From positions 6,031,001 through 6,095,000 of the forward strand of contig NZ_JARUBM010000002.1 in assembly GCF_029626175.1 (NCBI RefSeq): a DNA stretch of 64,000 bases. The letters are read 5' to 3'. Position numbers and translations under genes: made by a program. The notes beneath the pieces are model-generated. The model did not search any database and was not told the origin of the DNA. It saw only the letters and a program-made list of their open reading frames with translations. The DNA comes from Micromonospora sp. WMMD1082. GTDB lineage: Bacteria; Actinomycetota; Actinomycetes; Mycobacteriales; Micromonosporaceae. Positions 33,657-41,754 of the stretch are shown piece after piece. Numbering within the stretch: the first letter of the stretch is position 1; each line of letters starts with the position of its first letter.

Positions 33657-34640
33657 GTGAGCGTGGTGCGGGACGTGCCGGATCTGGCGACGCTGCAACG
33701 GCGGGCGGCGGAACGGGCCGCCGCCCGCGCCGGCGGTGCCGACCGGTTGCGCGGGCACATCGTCTGCGACGGGCTGGTGCGGATCTTCACCACCGAGGGC
33801 GTGGAGGTTGTCGCGTTGCAGGGTCTCGACCTGGTCGTCGACCGGGGCGAGCTGCTGGCCATCGTCGGCGCGTCCGGTTCCGGCAAGTCCACCGTGCTGA
33901 ACATCCTCTCCGGGTTGGACACGCCGACCGCGGGGATCGCCCGGGTGGCCGGCTACGACCTGTTGACCATGTCCGCCCGCAAGCGGCTGCGGTACCGGCG
34001 GCACACCGTCGGGTTCGTGTGGCAGCAGACCGGGCGCAACCTGCTGCCGTACCTGACCGCCCGGGAGAACGTGGAGCTGCCGATGCGGCTGTCCGGTCGG
34101 GGTGGCCGCGCCGGTCGGCGGCGGGCCGTGGAGCTGTTGGAGATGGTCGGCGTCGGCTACTGCGCGGATCGCCGGCCGGGGCAGATGAGCGGCGGCGAGC
34201 AGCAGCGCTGCGCCGTCGCGGTGGCCGTGGCCAACGACCCGGAGGTGCTCTTCGCCGACGAGCCGACCGGTGAGCTGGACGAGGCGACGGCCGGGGAGGT
34301 GTTCGCCGCGTTGCGCACCATCAACGCGGAGCTGGGGGTGACCGTCGTGGTGGTGACCCACGACCCGCAGGTCGCCTCCCAGGTGCGGCGCACCGTCGCG
34401 ATCCGCGACGGCCGCACCGCCTCCGAGGTGCACCGCACGGCGCGGGTCGGCGCCGACGGCGTCGAGGAGCTGATCACCGAGGAGTACGCGGTGCTGGACC
34501 GGGCCGGGCGGATGCAGCTGCCGGCCGGCTTCGTCGACGCGCTGGCGCTGCGGGACCGGGTGAGGTTGACCCTGGAGCCGGACCACGTGCAGGTCCGCTC
34601 CGGTGACCGCTCCGATGAGAGGAAGGTGCGCGATGAGTAG
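33657..34640 (+). CDS. ABC transporter ATPase with AbrB-like C-terminal tail (cluster 2)
   Basis: 327-residue LolD/MacB-type ATPase. Walker A GASGSGKST, Q-loop GFVWQQTGRNLLPYLTAREN, signature QMSGGEQQR, Walker B VLFADEPTGELD and VVVVTHD are intact. An N-terminal extension (VVRDVPDLATLQRRAAERAA) may be a short coiled coil. After the ATPase core the tail EEYAVLDRAGRMQLPAGFVD then ALALRDRVRLTLEPDHVQV resembles a SpoVT/AbrB swapped-hairpin repeat (xVDxxGRIxLP... DxVxLxLEx). GTG at 33654 or 33657 starts it; its 3' end overlaps the next gene by 8 bases. Confidence 0.9.
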   Translation: MSVVRDVPDLATLQRRAAERAAARAGGADRLRGHIVCDGLVRIFTTEGVEVVALQGLDLVVDRGELLAIVGASGSGKSTVLNILSGLDTPTAGIARVAGYDLLTMSARKRLRYRRHTVGFVWQQTGRNLLPYLTARENVELPMRLSGRGGRAGRRRAVELLEMVGVGYCADRRPGQMSGGEQQRCAVAVAVANDPEVLFADEPTGELDEATAGEVFAALRTINAELGVTVVVVTHDPQVASQVRRTVAIRDGRTASEVHRTARVGADGVEELITEEYAVLDRAGRMQLPAGFVDALALRDRVRLTLEPDHVQVRSGDRSDERKVRDE

Positions 34641-35340
34641 CGGGCGGGACGACCTGATCCGGGTCGAGGGGCTGAGCCGCGACTACGGTAGCGGCGACCG
34701 GGTGGTGCACGCGGTGCGGGACGTCTCGCTGCGCGCCGGTCGCGGTAAGCTGGTCGCGGTACGGGGTCGCTCGGGCGCGGGCAAGACCACCCTGCTGAAC
34801 CTCGTCGGTGGCCTGGACCGCCCCACCTCGGGGCGGGTGTGGGTGGCCGGTCACGAGGTCACCGGGGCCGGTGAGAAGGAACTGCTGCGGCTGCGCCGGG
34901 ACACCATCGGGTTCGTGTTCCAGTCCTTCGGGCTGATCCCGATCCTGTCGGCGGCGGAGAACGTCGGGGTGCCGATGCGGCTGGCGAAGGTGCCGGCGGC
35001 GCAGCGCGAGGAGCGGGTGTCGGTGTTGCTGGAACTGGTCGGTCTGGGTGCGCACGCCGCGCAGCGGCCGTACGAGTTGTCCGGTGGGCAGCAGCAGCGG
35101 GTGGCGATCGCCCGCGCGTTGGCCAACGATCCGGCGCTGCTGATCGCCGACGAGCCGACCGGCCAGTTGGATTCGGAGACCGGCCGCGCGGTGATGGACC
35201 TGCTGCGGGCGTTGGTGCACGCCCGGGGCATGACGGCGCTGGTCGCCACGCACGATCCGACCCTGGTGGAGCTGGCCGACCGGGTGCTGGTACTGCGCGA
35301 CGGCCGGCTGGTCGAGTCCACCGAGCCGGCCCGGGTGTGA
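34633..35340 (+). CDS. ABC transporter ATPase, short partner (cluster 2)
   Basis: 235-residue MacB/LolD-type ATPase: Walker A GRSGAGKTT, Q-loop GFVFQSFGLIPILSAAENV, signature ELSGGQQQR, Walker B LLIADEPTGQLD, switch VATHD. No C-terminal tail. Start ATG 34633 follows GAGGAAGG and lies 8 bases inside the previous gene, so the two ATPases are translationally coupled and likely work as a heterodimer with permeases 1 and 2. Confidence 0.93.
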   Translation: MSSGRDDLIRVEGLSRDYGSGDRVVHAVRDVSLRAGRGKLVAVRGRSGAGKTTLLNLVGGLDRPTSGRVWVAGHEVTGAGEKELLRLRRDTIGFVFQSFGLIPILSAAENVGVPMRLAKVPAAQREERVSVLLELVGLGAHAAQRPYELSGGQQQRVAIARALANDPALLIADEPTGQLDSETGRAVMDLLRALVHARGMTALVATHDPTLVELADRVLVLRDGRLVESTEPARV

Positions 35341-35383
35341 TGACCCGGGCGTGATCAGCACGGGTGTGATGGCCGGGGCGTGG

Positions 35384-35842
35384 TCAGTACGGGTCGCCGC
35401 AGACCCGCCACCCGGCGTCCTCCCGCACCACCGACAGGTCACGCTGCTCGGTGTTGCCCGTGTCGCGGGTCAACCGCACGGTGACTGTGCCGTGCGGCCG
35501 GCCGCCCCGGGTGGCCACCGACACGTCCACGATCTCGTAGTCGCGCACCACCGGCGGGGTGCGTACCCAACTGGTGAAGCCGAGCTGGCTCCACCGGGTG
35601 CGCGCGTCGGCGCAGAGCCGCTCGTACGCGCCGTCGGTGTCGCCCGCGGTGACCTCGCGCAGGAACCCTTCGGCGGTCTCCCGGACCGGTCCGGCGGCCT
35701 GGGTGACGAGTTGCAGGTTCCAGGCGCCCAGCCCGGCGACCCCGACGCAGCACAGCGCCGTGCCCACCGCGGCGATGACGAGCCCGGTCCGTACCGGGTG
35801 GCGTCGCCGGGCCGGTCTGCTCCACGGCTGCGCAGCGCCCAC
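35384..35842 (-). CDS. membrane-anchored protein with NTF2-like extracellular domain (DUF4878-like)
   Basis: 152-residue protein with a short Arg-rich cytoplasmic start (RPARRRHPVRTG), one membrane span (LVIAAVGTALCCVGVAGLGA) and an extracellular part (ETAEGFLREVTAGDTDGAYE onward, ending DAGWRVCGDPY). The helix-then-four-strand pattern with GWRVCG near the end is that of DUF4878/NTF2-like lumazine-binding-type domains common beside actinobacterial cell-wall systems. Two Cys (in RLCADA and VCGDP) could form a disulfide. Convergent with the cluster 2 ATPase; function unknown. Confidence 0.75.
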   Translation of the reverse strand: MGAAQPWSRPARRRHPVRTGLVIAAVGTALCCVGVAGLGAWNLQLVTQAAGPVRETAEGFLREVTAGDTDGAYERLCADARTRWSQLGFTSWVRTPPVVRDYEIVDVSVATRGGRPHGTVTVRLTRDTGNTEQRDLSVVREDAGWRVCGDPY

Positions 35843-35890
35843 ACCATCCGACGGTAGAGAATCGGCCGTCCGGGCGGGCGGAAAGCGGGC

Positions 35891-35928
35891 GCGGGCCGGG
35901 CGGGACGCGTCGGTCCCGCCCGGCCCGC
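35891..35928 (-). terminator. strong hairpin terminator of hsp20
   Basis: GCGGGCCGGGCGGGAC (35891-35906) and GTCCCGCCCGGCCCGC (35913-35928) make a perfect 16-bp stem with a 6-base loop, just after the Hsp20 stop codon on the minus strand. Confidence 0.8.
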
Positions 35929-35945
35929 GCCGAGGGTAGGTCTGC

Positions 35946-36371
35946 TCAGCCCTTGATCTGCTTGCGGCCGTTGCCGGTCGCGCTGATGGTGACCCGGCGG
36001 GGCTTGGCCCGCTCGGCCACCGGGATCCGCAGCGTCAACACGCCGTTGTCGTAGCCGGCTTCGAGCTTGTCGGTGTCGAGGGTGTCGCCGAGGAACAGTT
36101 GCCGGCTGAACAGGCCCATCGGGCGCTCGGCGGCGACGAGTTCGACGGTGTCGCCGGCGGGGCGGCGACGCTCGGCGCGGACGGTGAGCACGTTGCGCTG
36201 CACGGTGCAGTCGATGCTCTCCGGGTCGACTCCGGGCAGGTCGAAGGCCGCGTAGAAGTAGTCGCCGTCCCGGTAGGCGTCCATGTGCATGACGGCCGGG
36301 CGGCTGGTGGTGCCGAAGAACTGCTCGGCGAGCCGGTCGATCTCACGGAACGGGTCGGTACGCATCAGCAT
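35946..36371 (-). CDS. Hsp20/alpha-crystallin family small heat-shock protein
   Basis: ATP-independent holdase chaperone, 141 residues, normal for the family. N-terminal LMRTDPFREIDRLAEQFFG, then the alpha-crystallin domain (AYRDGDYFYAAFDLPGVDPE; VLTVRAERR; LFSRQLFLGDTLDTDKLEAG) with the signature YDNGVLTLRIPVAE and a short C-terminal tail. Start ATG 36371 follows GAGGAGG. A HAIR element 38 bases upstream places it under HspR control as in mycobacteria and streptomycetes (Hsp18-type). Confidence 0.94.
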   Translation of the reverse strand: MLMRTDPFREIDRLAEQFFGTTSRPAVMHMDAYRDGDYFYAAFDLPGVDPESIDCTVQRNVLTVRAERRRPAGDTVELVAAERPMGLFSRQLFLGDTLDTDKLEAGYDNGVLTLRIPVAERAKPRRVTISATGNGRKQIKG

Positions 36372-36408
36372 CTCGTGCCTCCTCGGTTCTCCTGGCCGAA
36401 GGTTCCTA

Positions 36409-36429
36409 GTTGAGCCCACTCGACTCAAC
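36409..36429 (-). promoter_or_regulatory. HAIR element (HspR operator) of hsp20
   Basis: On the - strand GTTGAGT, a 7-base spacer, and GCTCAAC fit the HspR-associated inverted repeat CTTGAGT-N7-ACTCAAG with one mismatch per arm at the outer base and one inner base. Spacing is exact. It lies 38 bases upstream of the Hsp20 start. No hspR gene is in the window. Confidence 0.75.
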
Positions 36430-36504
36430 TTCCACTTCTGTAATAGCGCACCCCCCACCCCACCGTCAACCCCCCACCCCCGCTCCTCCCTCCCCTCCCC
36501 TGGC

Positions 36505-36584
36505 CGCGTCGATCTTGCAGTTGTGGTCGCCCGAATGTCTAGGCTGGGGTGTTATGTCCCGACGACAAGTGCAAGATCGACGCG
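36505..36584. repeat. large intergenic palindrome, family copy 1
   Basis: Arms 36505-36528 and 36561-36584 (beginning CGCGTCGATCTTGCAG) pair over 24 bases with two mismatches around a 32-base loop. Shares GTnGATCnTGnAGTTGTnGTC with the copy at 38536. It lies between the hsp20 upstream region and the convergent end of the DUF6069-type gene. Confidence 0.75.
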
Positions 36585-36619
36585 GCGGTGGGGTGTCGGG
36601 GAGGGTGCGGGGGTGGCTG

Positions 36620-37036
36620 TTAGTGGTTGTGGTTGGGGAGGAGGGCGATCAGGGCGGCGGGCACCGCGACGTGCATCGCGCCCAGGGCGAACTTGGCGCC
36701 GCCCGTGGCGTCCACCTGGAACAGCGGGAGGAACGACAGCAGCGCCACCGCCACCGCCAGCACGATCCAGATGAGGGTGGCGCGGCGGCCGGCGAATCGC
36801 TCCAGAACGGCGAGCGCCGCCCAGCCGAGCAGCGCCGAGCCGAGGGAGAAGAGGATCACCGGGAAGAGGTTGACGACCACCTCCGGCTGCCCCGGACTGC
36901 GTACGGCGTAGTTGACGCCGCCGAGCGCGCCGATGATCCAGATCGCGACGCAGGCCACGACGGCGGCCGGCACGCCGAGGGCGCGGCGACGGAGTGGGGA
37001 GGTGGTGCTGCTGACGGGTTGTGCGGTAGCGCTCAC
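36620..37036 (-). CDS. DUF6069-type four-helix membrane protein
   Basis: 138 residues with four hydrophobic helices (VPAAVVACVAIWIIGALGGV; VVNLFPVILFSLGSALLGWA; ATLIWIVLAVAVALLSFLPL; LGAMHVAVPAALIALLPN) and a C-terminal HNH. The layout with WA.LAVLERF between helices 2 and 3 matches the actinobacterial family I recall as DUF6069, function unknown. GTG start at 37036 has GAGGAG eight bases upstream. A MarR gene lies immediately upstream on the same strand; the AT-rich AAACTATTTGGTATGG in between may be promoter and operator. A second member is at 41755. Confidence 0.8.
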   Translation of the reverse strand: MSATAQPVSSTTSPLRRRALGVPAAVVACVAIWIIGALGGVNYAVRSPGQPEVVVNLFPVILFSLGSALLGWAALAVLERFAGRRATLIWIVLAVAVALLSFLPLFQVDATGGAKFALGAMHVAVPAALIALLPNHNH

Positions 37037-37118
37037 GGCTACTCCTCGGTCGGGGACACCAGCCGCCCGACCATACCAAATAGTTTCGTGCGGGACGATC
37101 CCGTGCTGGACGATACGG

Positions 37119-37589
37119 TCAGCAGACCGAGCCGGCCGGCCCGCATGCTCCGTCCCCGGACAGGCGCTCGTCGACCAGGCGCCGGATCGCCCGCAGGAAC
37201 ACCTCACGCTCGTCGTCAGGCAGGGCCGCCAGTACGTCCTGCTCCAGGCGGGCGGCGATCTCCTGTGCCTGGCCGAGCACCCGCTGGCCCTCCGTGGTGA
37301 CCTCGACCAGCCGAGCCCGCCGGTCGGTCGGCGAGGGCACCCGCCGGGCCAGCCCGGCGATCTCCAACTGGTCCAGGGTCACCACCATGGTGGTCTTGTC
37401 CACCCCGCACAGTTCGCCGACCTGCCGCTGGGTGAGGCCGCCGACCCGGGCCCGCGCCAGCACACAGTGGGCCCGGGGAGAGATGCCCAGGTCGGCCAGG
37501 CCGGCGGCGTGCTCCACGCGCAACACGTGGCTGGCCCAACTGAGCAGGAACATCAGGTCGGACGGGCGGCCCGGCGACGGGGAGGTCAT
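37119..37589 (-). CDS. MarR family transcriptional regulator
   Basis: 156-residue winged-helix repressor. Helix 1 LMFLLSWASHVLRVEHAAGL, the recognition part GLTQRQVGELCGVDKTTMVV and the wing GLARRVPSPTDRRARLVEVT are all typical. It is 82 bases upstream of the DUF6069-type gene and divergent from the FkbM gene. The likely target is the DUF6069 promoter and its own; the effector is unknown. Confidence 0.92.
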   Translation of the reverse strand: MTSPSPGRPSDLMFLLSWASHVLRVEHAAGLADLGISPRAHCVLARARVGGLTQRQVGELCGVDKTTMVVTLDQLEIAGLARRVPSPTDRRARLVEVTTEGQRVLGQAQEIAARLEQDVLAALPDDEREVFLRAIRRLVDERLSGDGACGPAGSVC

Positions 37590-37731
37590 GCACCGAGGTT
37601 AACAAGATGTTCCGATGCGGGATCATTGCCCGGTCAGCTACTCGCGTCTGGAGGCTGCGGTGACCACGCCGGGTGACCGTCGTACGCGAGGAACGCCACG
37701 GCCATCGGAGAGAGCCAGCTAAGGTGCTGCG

Positions 37732-38508
37732 ATGGGCACGCACTCCGCCGCGGTCGAGGCACTCAAGGCCGACCCCGCCACCGCCTCGCTGCGCCGCTCC
37801 CTGGAGGTCTACTACGGCGACCCGGAACGCGACGCGGCGATGGACGCCTTCTACGCCCGCTTCGTACGCCCCGGCGACCTGGTCTTCGACATCGGCTCGC
37901 ACGTGGGTGACCACATCGGCAGCTTCCGCCGGCTCGGTGCCCGGGTCGTCGCCGTCGAACCGCAACCGCTGTGCCTGCGGGCGCTGCGCGCCATCTACGC
38001 CGACGACGACCAGGTCACCCTGGTCGAGGCGGCCTGTGGTGCCCAGCCCGGCCGGATCGGGTTCCTGGTGAACTCCGCCAACCCGACCGTCTCCACCGCC
38101 TCGACCGACTTCGTGGCGGCGGCCGCCGGCGCCGGTGGCTGGGAGGGTCAGGTCTGGGACGGCCAGATCGAGGTACCGGTCACCACCGTCGACACGCTGA
38201 TCGCCGAACACGGCACACCGGCCTTCGTCAAGATCGACGTGGAGGGCTTCGAGGACGCCGTGCTCGCCGGCCTGAGCCGCCCGCTGCCCGCGCTGTCGTT
38301 CGAGTTCACCACGATCGAGCGGGCGGTGGCGCTGCGGTGCCTGCGCCGGCTCGCCGCACTCGGCTTCGGCGGGTTCGACGTGGCGCTCGGCGACGAGAAG
38401 GTGCTGACCCTCGGGCGCTGGGCCCCCATCGAGGAGATCGCCGCCCACCTGCTCGCGCTGCCGCACGAGGCCAACTCCGGCGACGTGTACTGCGTACCAA
38501 CGACCTGA
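37732..38508 (+). CDS. FkbM family methyltransferase
   Basis: SAM-dependent O-methyltransferase of 258 residues. Seen: LVFDIGSHVGDHIGSFRRLG (SAM motif I, DxGxxxG), VVAVEPQPLCLRALR (motif with acidic residue), VTTVDTLIAEHG and AFVKIDVEGFEDAVLAGL (FkbM signature KIDVEG.E). Family members methylate sugars, polyketides or glycopeptides; substrate unknown, no biosynthetic cluster is nearby. Start ATG 37732 has TAAGGT six bases upstream, a leaderless promoter. It ends just before a large palindrome. Confidence 0.92.
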   Translation: MGTHSAAVEALKADPATASLRRSLEVYYGDPERDAAMDAFYARFVRPGDLVFDIGSHVGDHIGSFRRLGARVVAVEPQPLCLRALRAIYADDDQVTLVEAACGAQPGRIGFLVNSANPTVSTASTDFVAAAAGAGGWEGQVWDGQIEVPVTTVDTLIAEHGTPAFVKIDVEGFEDAVLAGLSRPLPALSFEFTTIERAVALRCLRRLAALGFGGFDVALGDEKVLTLGRWAPIEEIAAHLLALPHEANSGDVYCVPTT

Positions 38509-38535
38509 CCCGACCCGGCACCCCACCGCCACACC

Positions 38536-38600
38536 GCGTTGATCATGAAGTTGTTGTCCCGACACGCCGATAGCGGTGACAACAACTTCATGATCAACGC
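38536..38600. repeat. large perfect intergenic palindrome, family copy 2
   Basis: Arms 38536-38558 (GCGTTGATCATGAAGTTGTT then GTC) and 38578-38600 are perfect 23-base complements with a 19-base loop. It lies between the convergent FkbM and recombinase genes and could act as a two-way terminator, but its near-relation to copies 1 and 3 suggests a dispersed repeat family. Confidence 0.85.
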
Positions 38601-38617
38601 CGGTTTCCGGGGGGTTC

Positions 38618-39550
38618 TCAGGCGCGGCGGCGGGCGCGGGCGGCCCAGATCGTGTACGCGGGGTCGCGGTCGAGGTTGTGCCGGTCCCGGTCGTAGCGGC
38701 GCGTGGTGCGCGGGTCGGCATGGCCCATCGCGTCCTGCACGTCCTCCAGCGGCACCCCCTCGGCGCGGGCGGTGGTGGCGAAGGCGTGCCGCAGCGAGTG
38801 CGGCGACAGGTGCGCCCACGCCGGTATCCCGGCGACGCGGGCGAGCCGCCGCACCAGCCGGAACACCGAGTGCCGGTCGAGGCGGGCACCGCTGGCGGTG
38901 ACCAGCAGCGCCCCGGTGAGCTGGTGCGTCGTCACGCCCTGCGCGGCCGCCCGCTGGGCGAGGTAGGCGTCCACCGCGTACGCCGTGCCGGGGGTGAGGG
39001 CCCGGCGGCGGGCCTTGCCGCCCTTGCCGACGAACCGCACGCTGCGGTGACCCCGCTCGGCGCCGAGATCGGTGACGTCCAGGGAGACCAGTTCCCCGAC
39101 CCGCAGCCCCAGGTCGGCCAGGAGGGTGACGGCGGCGCGGTTGCGCGCGGCGGTCGGCCCCGTGTCGGCGTCGGCGGCGGCCAGCAGCGCGTCCACCTCG
39201 GCGGGGGTCAGGCCGACCGTGGCCGAGTGGTCCCGGTCGATGCGGGGCCGGTCGGCACCGGCGACCGGGTTGGCGTCGACCGCGCGCAGCTTGACCAGGA
39301 AGTCGTACCAGCTGGACAGCGCGGACAGCTTCCGGGCCACCGTCGCCGAGGTCAGCGGGCGGCCGGTCCGCGCGGACAGAGTGCTCTCCAGCGCCCGCGC
39401 GTACTCGTTGACGTGCAGGAAGCTCGCCCGCAGCGGGTCGAGCTGGCACGCGGTGCACCAGGCCAACCAACCCGCGACATCGCGGCGGTACGCGTCGCGG
39501 GTGTGCTCGCTCAACCGCCGGTTGCGCAACCATGCGTCGGTGACGGCCAT
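38618..39550 (-). CDS. tyrosine recombinase (integrase-like), second copy
   Basis: Site-specific recombinase, 310 residues from ATG 39550. Core-binding domain: RRLSEHTRDAYRRDVAGWLA and SALSSWYDFLVK; catalytic domain: Arg in DLGLRVGELVSLDV, Lys in GKGGKARRRAL, LSPHSLRHAFATTARAEGVP (HxxR) and MGHADPRTTRRYDRDRH (second His and Tyr). In-frame GTG 39616 and ATG 39673 would add N-terminal residues. It is less XerC-like than the one at 6430 and resembles phage or plasmid recombinases of actinomycetes. No att site or tRNA is seen. A short GAGAG-ATG-CTCTC palindrome lies at about 39617-39629. Confidence 0.88.
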   Translation of the reverse strand: MAVTDAWLRNRRLSEHTRDAYRRDVAGWLAWCTACQLDPLRASFLHVNEYARALESTLSARTGRPLTSATVARKLSALSSWYDFLVKLRAVDANPVAGADRPRIDRDHSATVGLTPAEVDALLAAADADTGPTAARNRAAVTLLADLGLRVGELVSLDVTDLGAERGHRSVRFVGKGGKARRRALTPGTAYAVDAYLAQRAAAQGVTTHQLTGALLVTASGARLDRHSVFRLVRRLARVAGIPAWAHLSPHSLRHAFATTARAEGVPLEDVQDAMGHADPRTTRRYDRDRHNLDRDPAYTIWAARARRRA

Positions 39551-39935
39551 CGGCGCCCCGGGCAGGGCGGGAGCGGCCGGCGGGCGATACCGCGCCGGAG
39601 TGTCGGGCGTACGCACGTGAGAGATGCTCTCAGCCGTGTCTCCCGTTGACGAGCAGGCGCGCCGTCGTCTCATGATCGCATCTGACGCCGGAAACCGTTT
39701 GAGCCCTCCTCTCGTGGTCCCGTAGGTTGCCCGCAGCCCGATCCCCCGTGAGGACAGAGGACGACACCGCGTGACCCCGCCTGCCCTGTAGACCTGACAC
39801 CTTCTTCCGCTCATCGGTAGCCGACGCTCCCCGTCGGCTCTGCCGGGCTGCCCGCGTGCGCCCGGTCAACCAGCGTGTGAGGCCCCGCGTGATCGGCCTC
39901 GGGTCAGGTCTAGAGAGATCAGGTCTCGATCAACC
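39551..39935. other. intergenic region, no convincing gene
   Basis: Between the recombinase and the DUF1062 gene. I see a short hairpin, GCCGAC/GTCGGC (about 39828-39847), and a TCAGGTCT direct repeat (about 39905-39925), but no start with coding signature on either strand. It may hold the promoters of both flanking genes. Confidence 0.5.
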
Positions 39936-40496
39936 ATGTCTTCACCACCTCATATCGTGCTGCCCTGGGTCGTCCGCCGGACCAGGCTGCCGCTGCTATC
40001 GATGCTGTGCGGGTACTGCCGGGCGGAGTCGGCCACCACCGGCGAGGGCAGGTTCCGCGTCAACGCCAACGGCAAGCTGCTGGACGTGTGGCTGCTGGTC
40101 CGCTGCGTATCCTGTGACCGGACGAGCAAGCTCACCGTGCACGAGCGCGCGTCGGTCAGATCCTTCGATCCGGCCGAACTCCACGGCTACCACGTCAACG
40201 ATCCGGATCTGGTGGCGGCCAGGCTGTTGGATCCGCTGCTCGCCCGGCGTAACCACTTCACCCTGAACTGGACGGGAGCCTGGCGGCTGGACACCCCGTC
40301 GGCATGGCCGGACGAGGCGTGGCCGGTCCGGGTGGAGGTCGTCTTCGAGGATCCGGTACCGGTGCGCCCGGAACGGCTCATCGCGCACGGGCTCGGCCTC
40401 AGCAGGAACGAGGCGCTGCGTCGGATCAAGTGCGACGTTCCGCTGCGCCGCCCGAGGAGCGCCGGGTTCACCTTCACCGTGCTGGCCGAGGGCTAA
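39936..40496 (+). CDS. DUF1062-like protein
   Basis: 186-residue soluble protein. Four Cys in two pairs (LCGYCRAES and VRCVSCDRTSKL) suggest a zinc ribbon at residues 24-60, in the style of the DUF1062 family. The rest (DPAELHGYHVNDPDLVAARL, then NHFTLNWTGAWRLD and LGLSRNEALRRIKCDVPL) is conserved-looking but of unknown function. Start ATG 39936; no strong RBS. Alone between a recombinase and the sigma factor. Confidence 0.72.
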   Translation: MSSPPHIVLPWVVRRTRLPLLSMLCGYCRAESATTGEGRFRVNANGKLLDVWLLVRCVSCDRTSKLTVHERASVRSFDPAELHGYHVNDPDLVAARLLDPLLARRNHFTLNWTGAWRLDTPSAWPDEAWPVRVEVVFEDPVPVRPERLIAHGLGLSRNEALRRIKCDVPLRRPRSAGFTFTVLAEG

Positions 40497-40648
40497 CGGC
40501 GAGTAGCCGGATGGGCCACGCGCCCGCCCGGCTACTCGCGCGACCGCGACCTCCTGAAGCAGCCATGTCGGCCGACCCTCGTGATGAGTTGTCGCGCCCG
40601 CGCCCGTCATACCTACGACGGGATACGACGAGGCGGAAGGATGACGTG

Positions 40649-41647
40649 ATGAGTGCGGACACGCGGCTGAAGGAGCTGGGCGTGAGCGATCTGGGCGAGG
40701 TCGACGAGCCGGCGTTCTCGCGGCTGGCGGAGCGGCACCGGCGGGAGCTGCACGTGCACTGCTACCGGATGCTCGGGTCGTTCGAGGATGCCGAGGACAC
40801 CGTGCAGGAGACGTTCCTGCGCGCCTGGCGGCGGCGGGAGACCTTCGAGGGACGGTCGACGTTGCGGGCCTGGTTGTACCGGATCGCCACCAACGCCTGC
40901 CTGGACCTGCTCGCCAAGTCCCGCCCCGAGCCGGCGACCGGCGGCGAGGTGCGGTGGCTGCAGCCCTACCCGGACCTGCTGCTCGACGAGCTGCCCACGG
41001 GCGACGCGGACGAGCCGGAGACCGTCGCCGTGGCGCGGGAGACGATCGAGCTGGCGTACCTGGTCGCGGTCCAGCATCTCGCGCCGCGCCCGCGGGCCGT
41101 GCTGATCCTGCGCGACGTGCTCGGCTGGCCGGCGAAGGACGTCGCGGAACTCCTCGGGAACTCGGTCAACTCCGTGAACAGCGCGCTGCAGCGGGCCCGC
41201 GCCGGCATGCGGGAGCACCTGCCCGCCGAGCGGCAGGACTGGACCGGCGGCGAGGAGGACGCCGGGACGCGCGAGCTGGTACGCCGCTACACCGACGCCA
41301 GCGTGGCCACGGACATCGACGTGCTCGCCGCACTGCTGCGCGACGACGTACGCTGCTCGATGCCGCCCACCCCGGGCCTGCAGGTCGGCCGCGACGCGGT
41401 GGTGAACGACTGGGTCGAGGGCGGCTTCGTGGGCATGACGGGCCTGCGCGCCGTCCCCACCTCCGTGAACCGCCAGCCCGCCGTCGCCTTCTACCACTGG
41501 CGCAAGCGGGAGGGCGCGTACCTGCCGCTGACGATCGACGTCCTGCGCGTCACCGGCGGGGCGATCACCGAGATCATCACGTTCCACGACAACCAGTTCC
41601 CGCGTCTCGGTCTGCCCGAGCGCCTGCCGGCGAACGGCACGGAGTAG
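40649..41647 (+). CDS. ECF sigma factor with SnoaL/NTF2-like C-terminal domain
   Basis: RNA polymerase sigma factor of 332 residues. Region 2: HRRELHVHCYRMLGSFEDAE then DTVQETFLRAWR, and LRAWLYRIATNACLDLLAKS. Region 4: LAPRPRAVLILRDVLGWPAK and DVAELLGNSVNSVNSALQRA. After ~residue 205 an NTF2-like fold (ELVRRYTDASVATDIDVLAA onward, YLPLTIDVLRVTGGAITEII) replaces a separate anti-sigma factor, as in the SigJ/ECF41 and related groups where the tail gates activity. ATG 40649 has GGAAGG eight bases upstream. The DUF6069-type gene follows 107 bases later and may be a target or co-transcribed. Confidence 0.92.
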   Translation: MSADTRLKELGVSDLGEVDEPAFSRLAERHRRELHVHCYRMLGSFEDAEDTVQETFLRAWRRRETFEGRSTLRAWLYRIATNACLDLLAKSRPEPATGGEVRWLQPYPDLLLDELPTGDADEPETVAVARETIELAYLVAVQHLAPRPRAVLILRDVLGWPAKDVAELLGNSVNSVNSALQRARAGMREHLPAERQDWTGGEEDAGTRELVRRYTDASVATDIDVLAALLRDDVRCSMPPTPGLQVGRDAVVNDWVEGGFVGMTGLRAVPTSVNRQPAVAFYHWRKREGAYLPLTIDVLRVTGGAITEIITFHDNQFPRLGLPERLPANGTE

Positions 41648-41754
41648 TCCCGGAGTGAACGCTCGCGCCGCGCGTGTCGCGGTGCTCGCGGCGCGTCCGG
41701 CGTCGTCACCTGCAGGCCAGTCAACCCCCGCACGCCAGAGCGATGGAGAACGAC

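Noticed and set aside
27562..33922. Very long minus-strand frames opposite the cluster 2 permeases
   Set aside because: Low-complexity Gly/Arg/Gln/His composition, no domains, and exactly opposite well-supported FtsX genes.
40304..40648. Longer N-terminus for the ECF sigma factor reaching back into the DUF1062 gene
   Set aside because: The extension overlaps another gene in a different frame, has no sigma-factor similarity, and a good RBS precedes ATG 40649.
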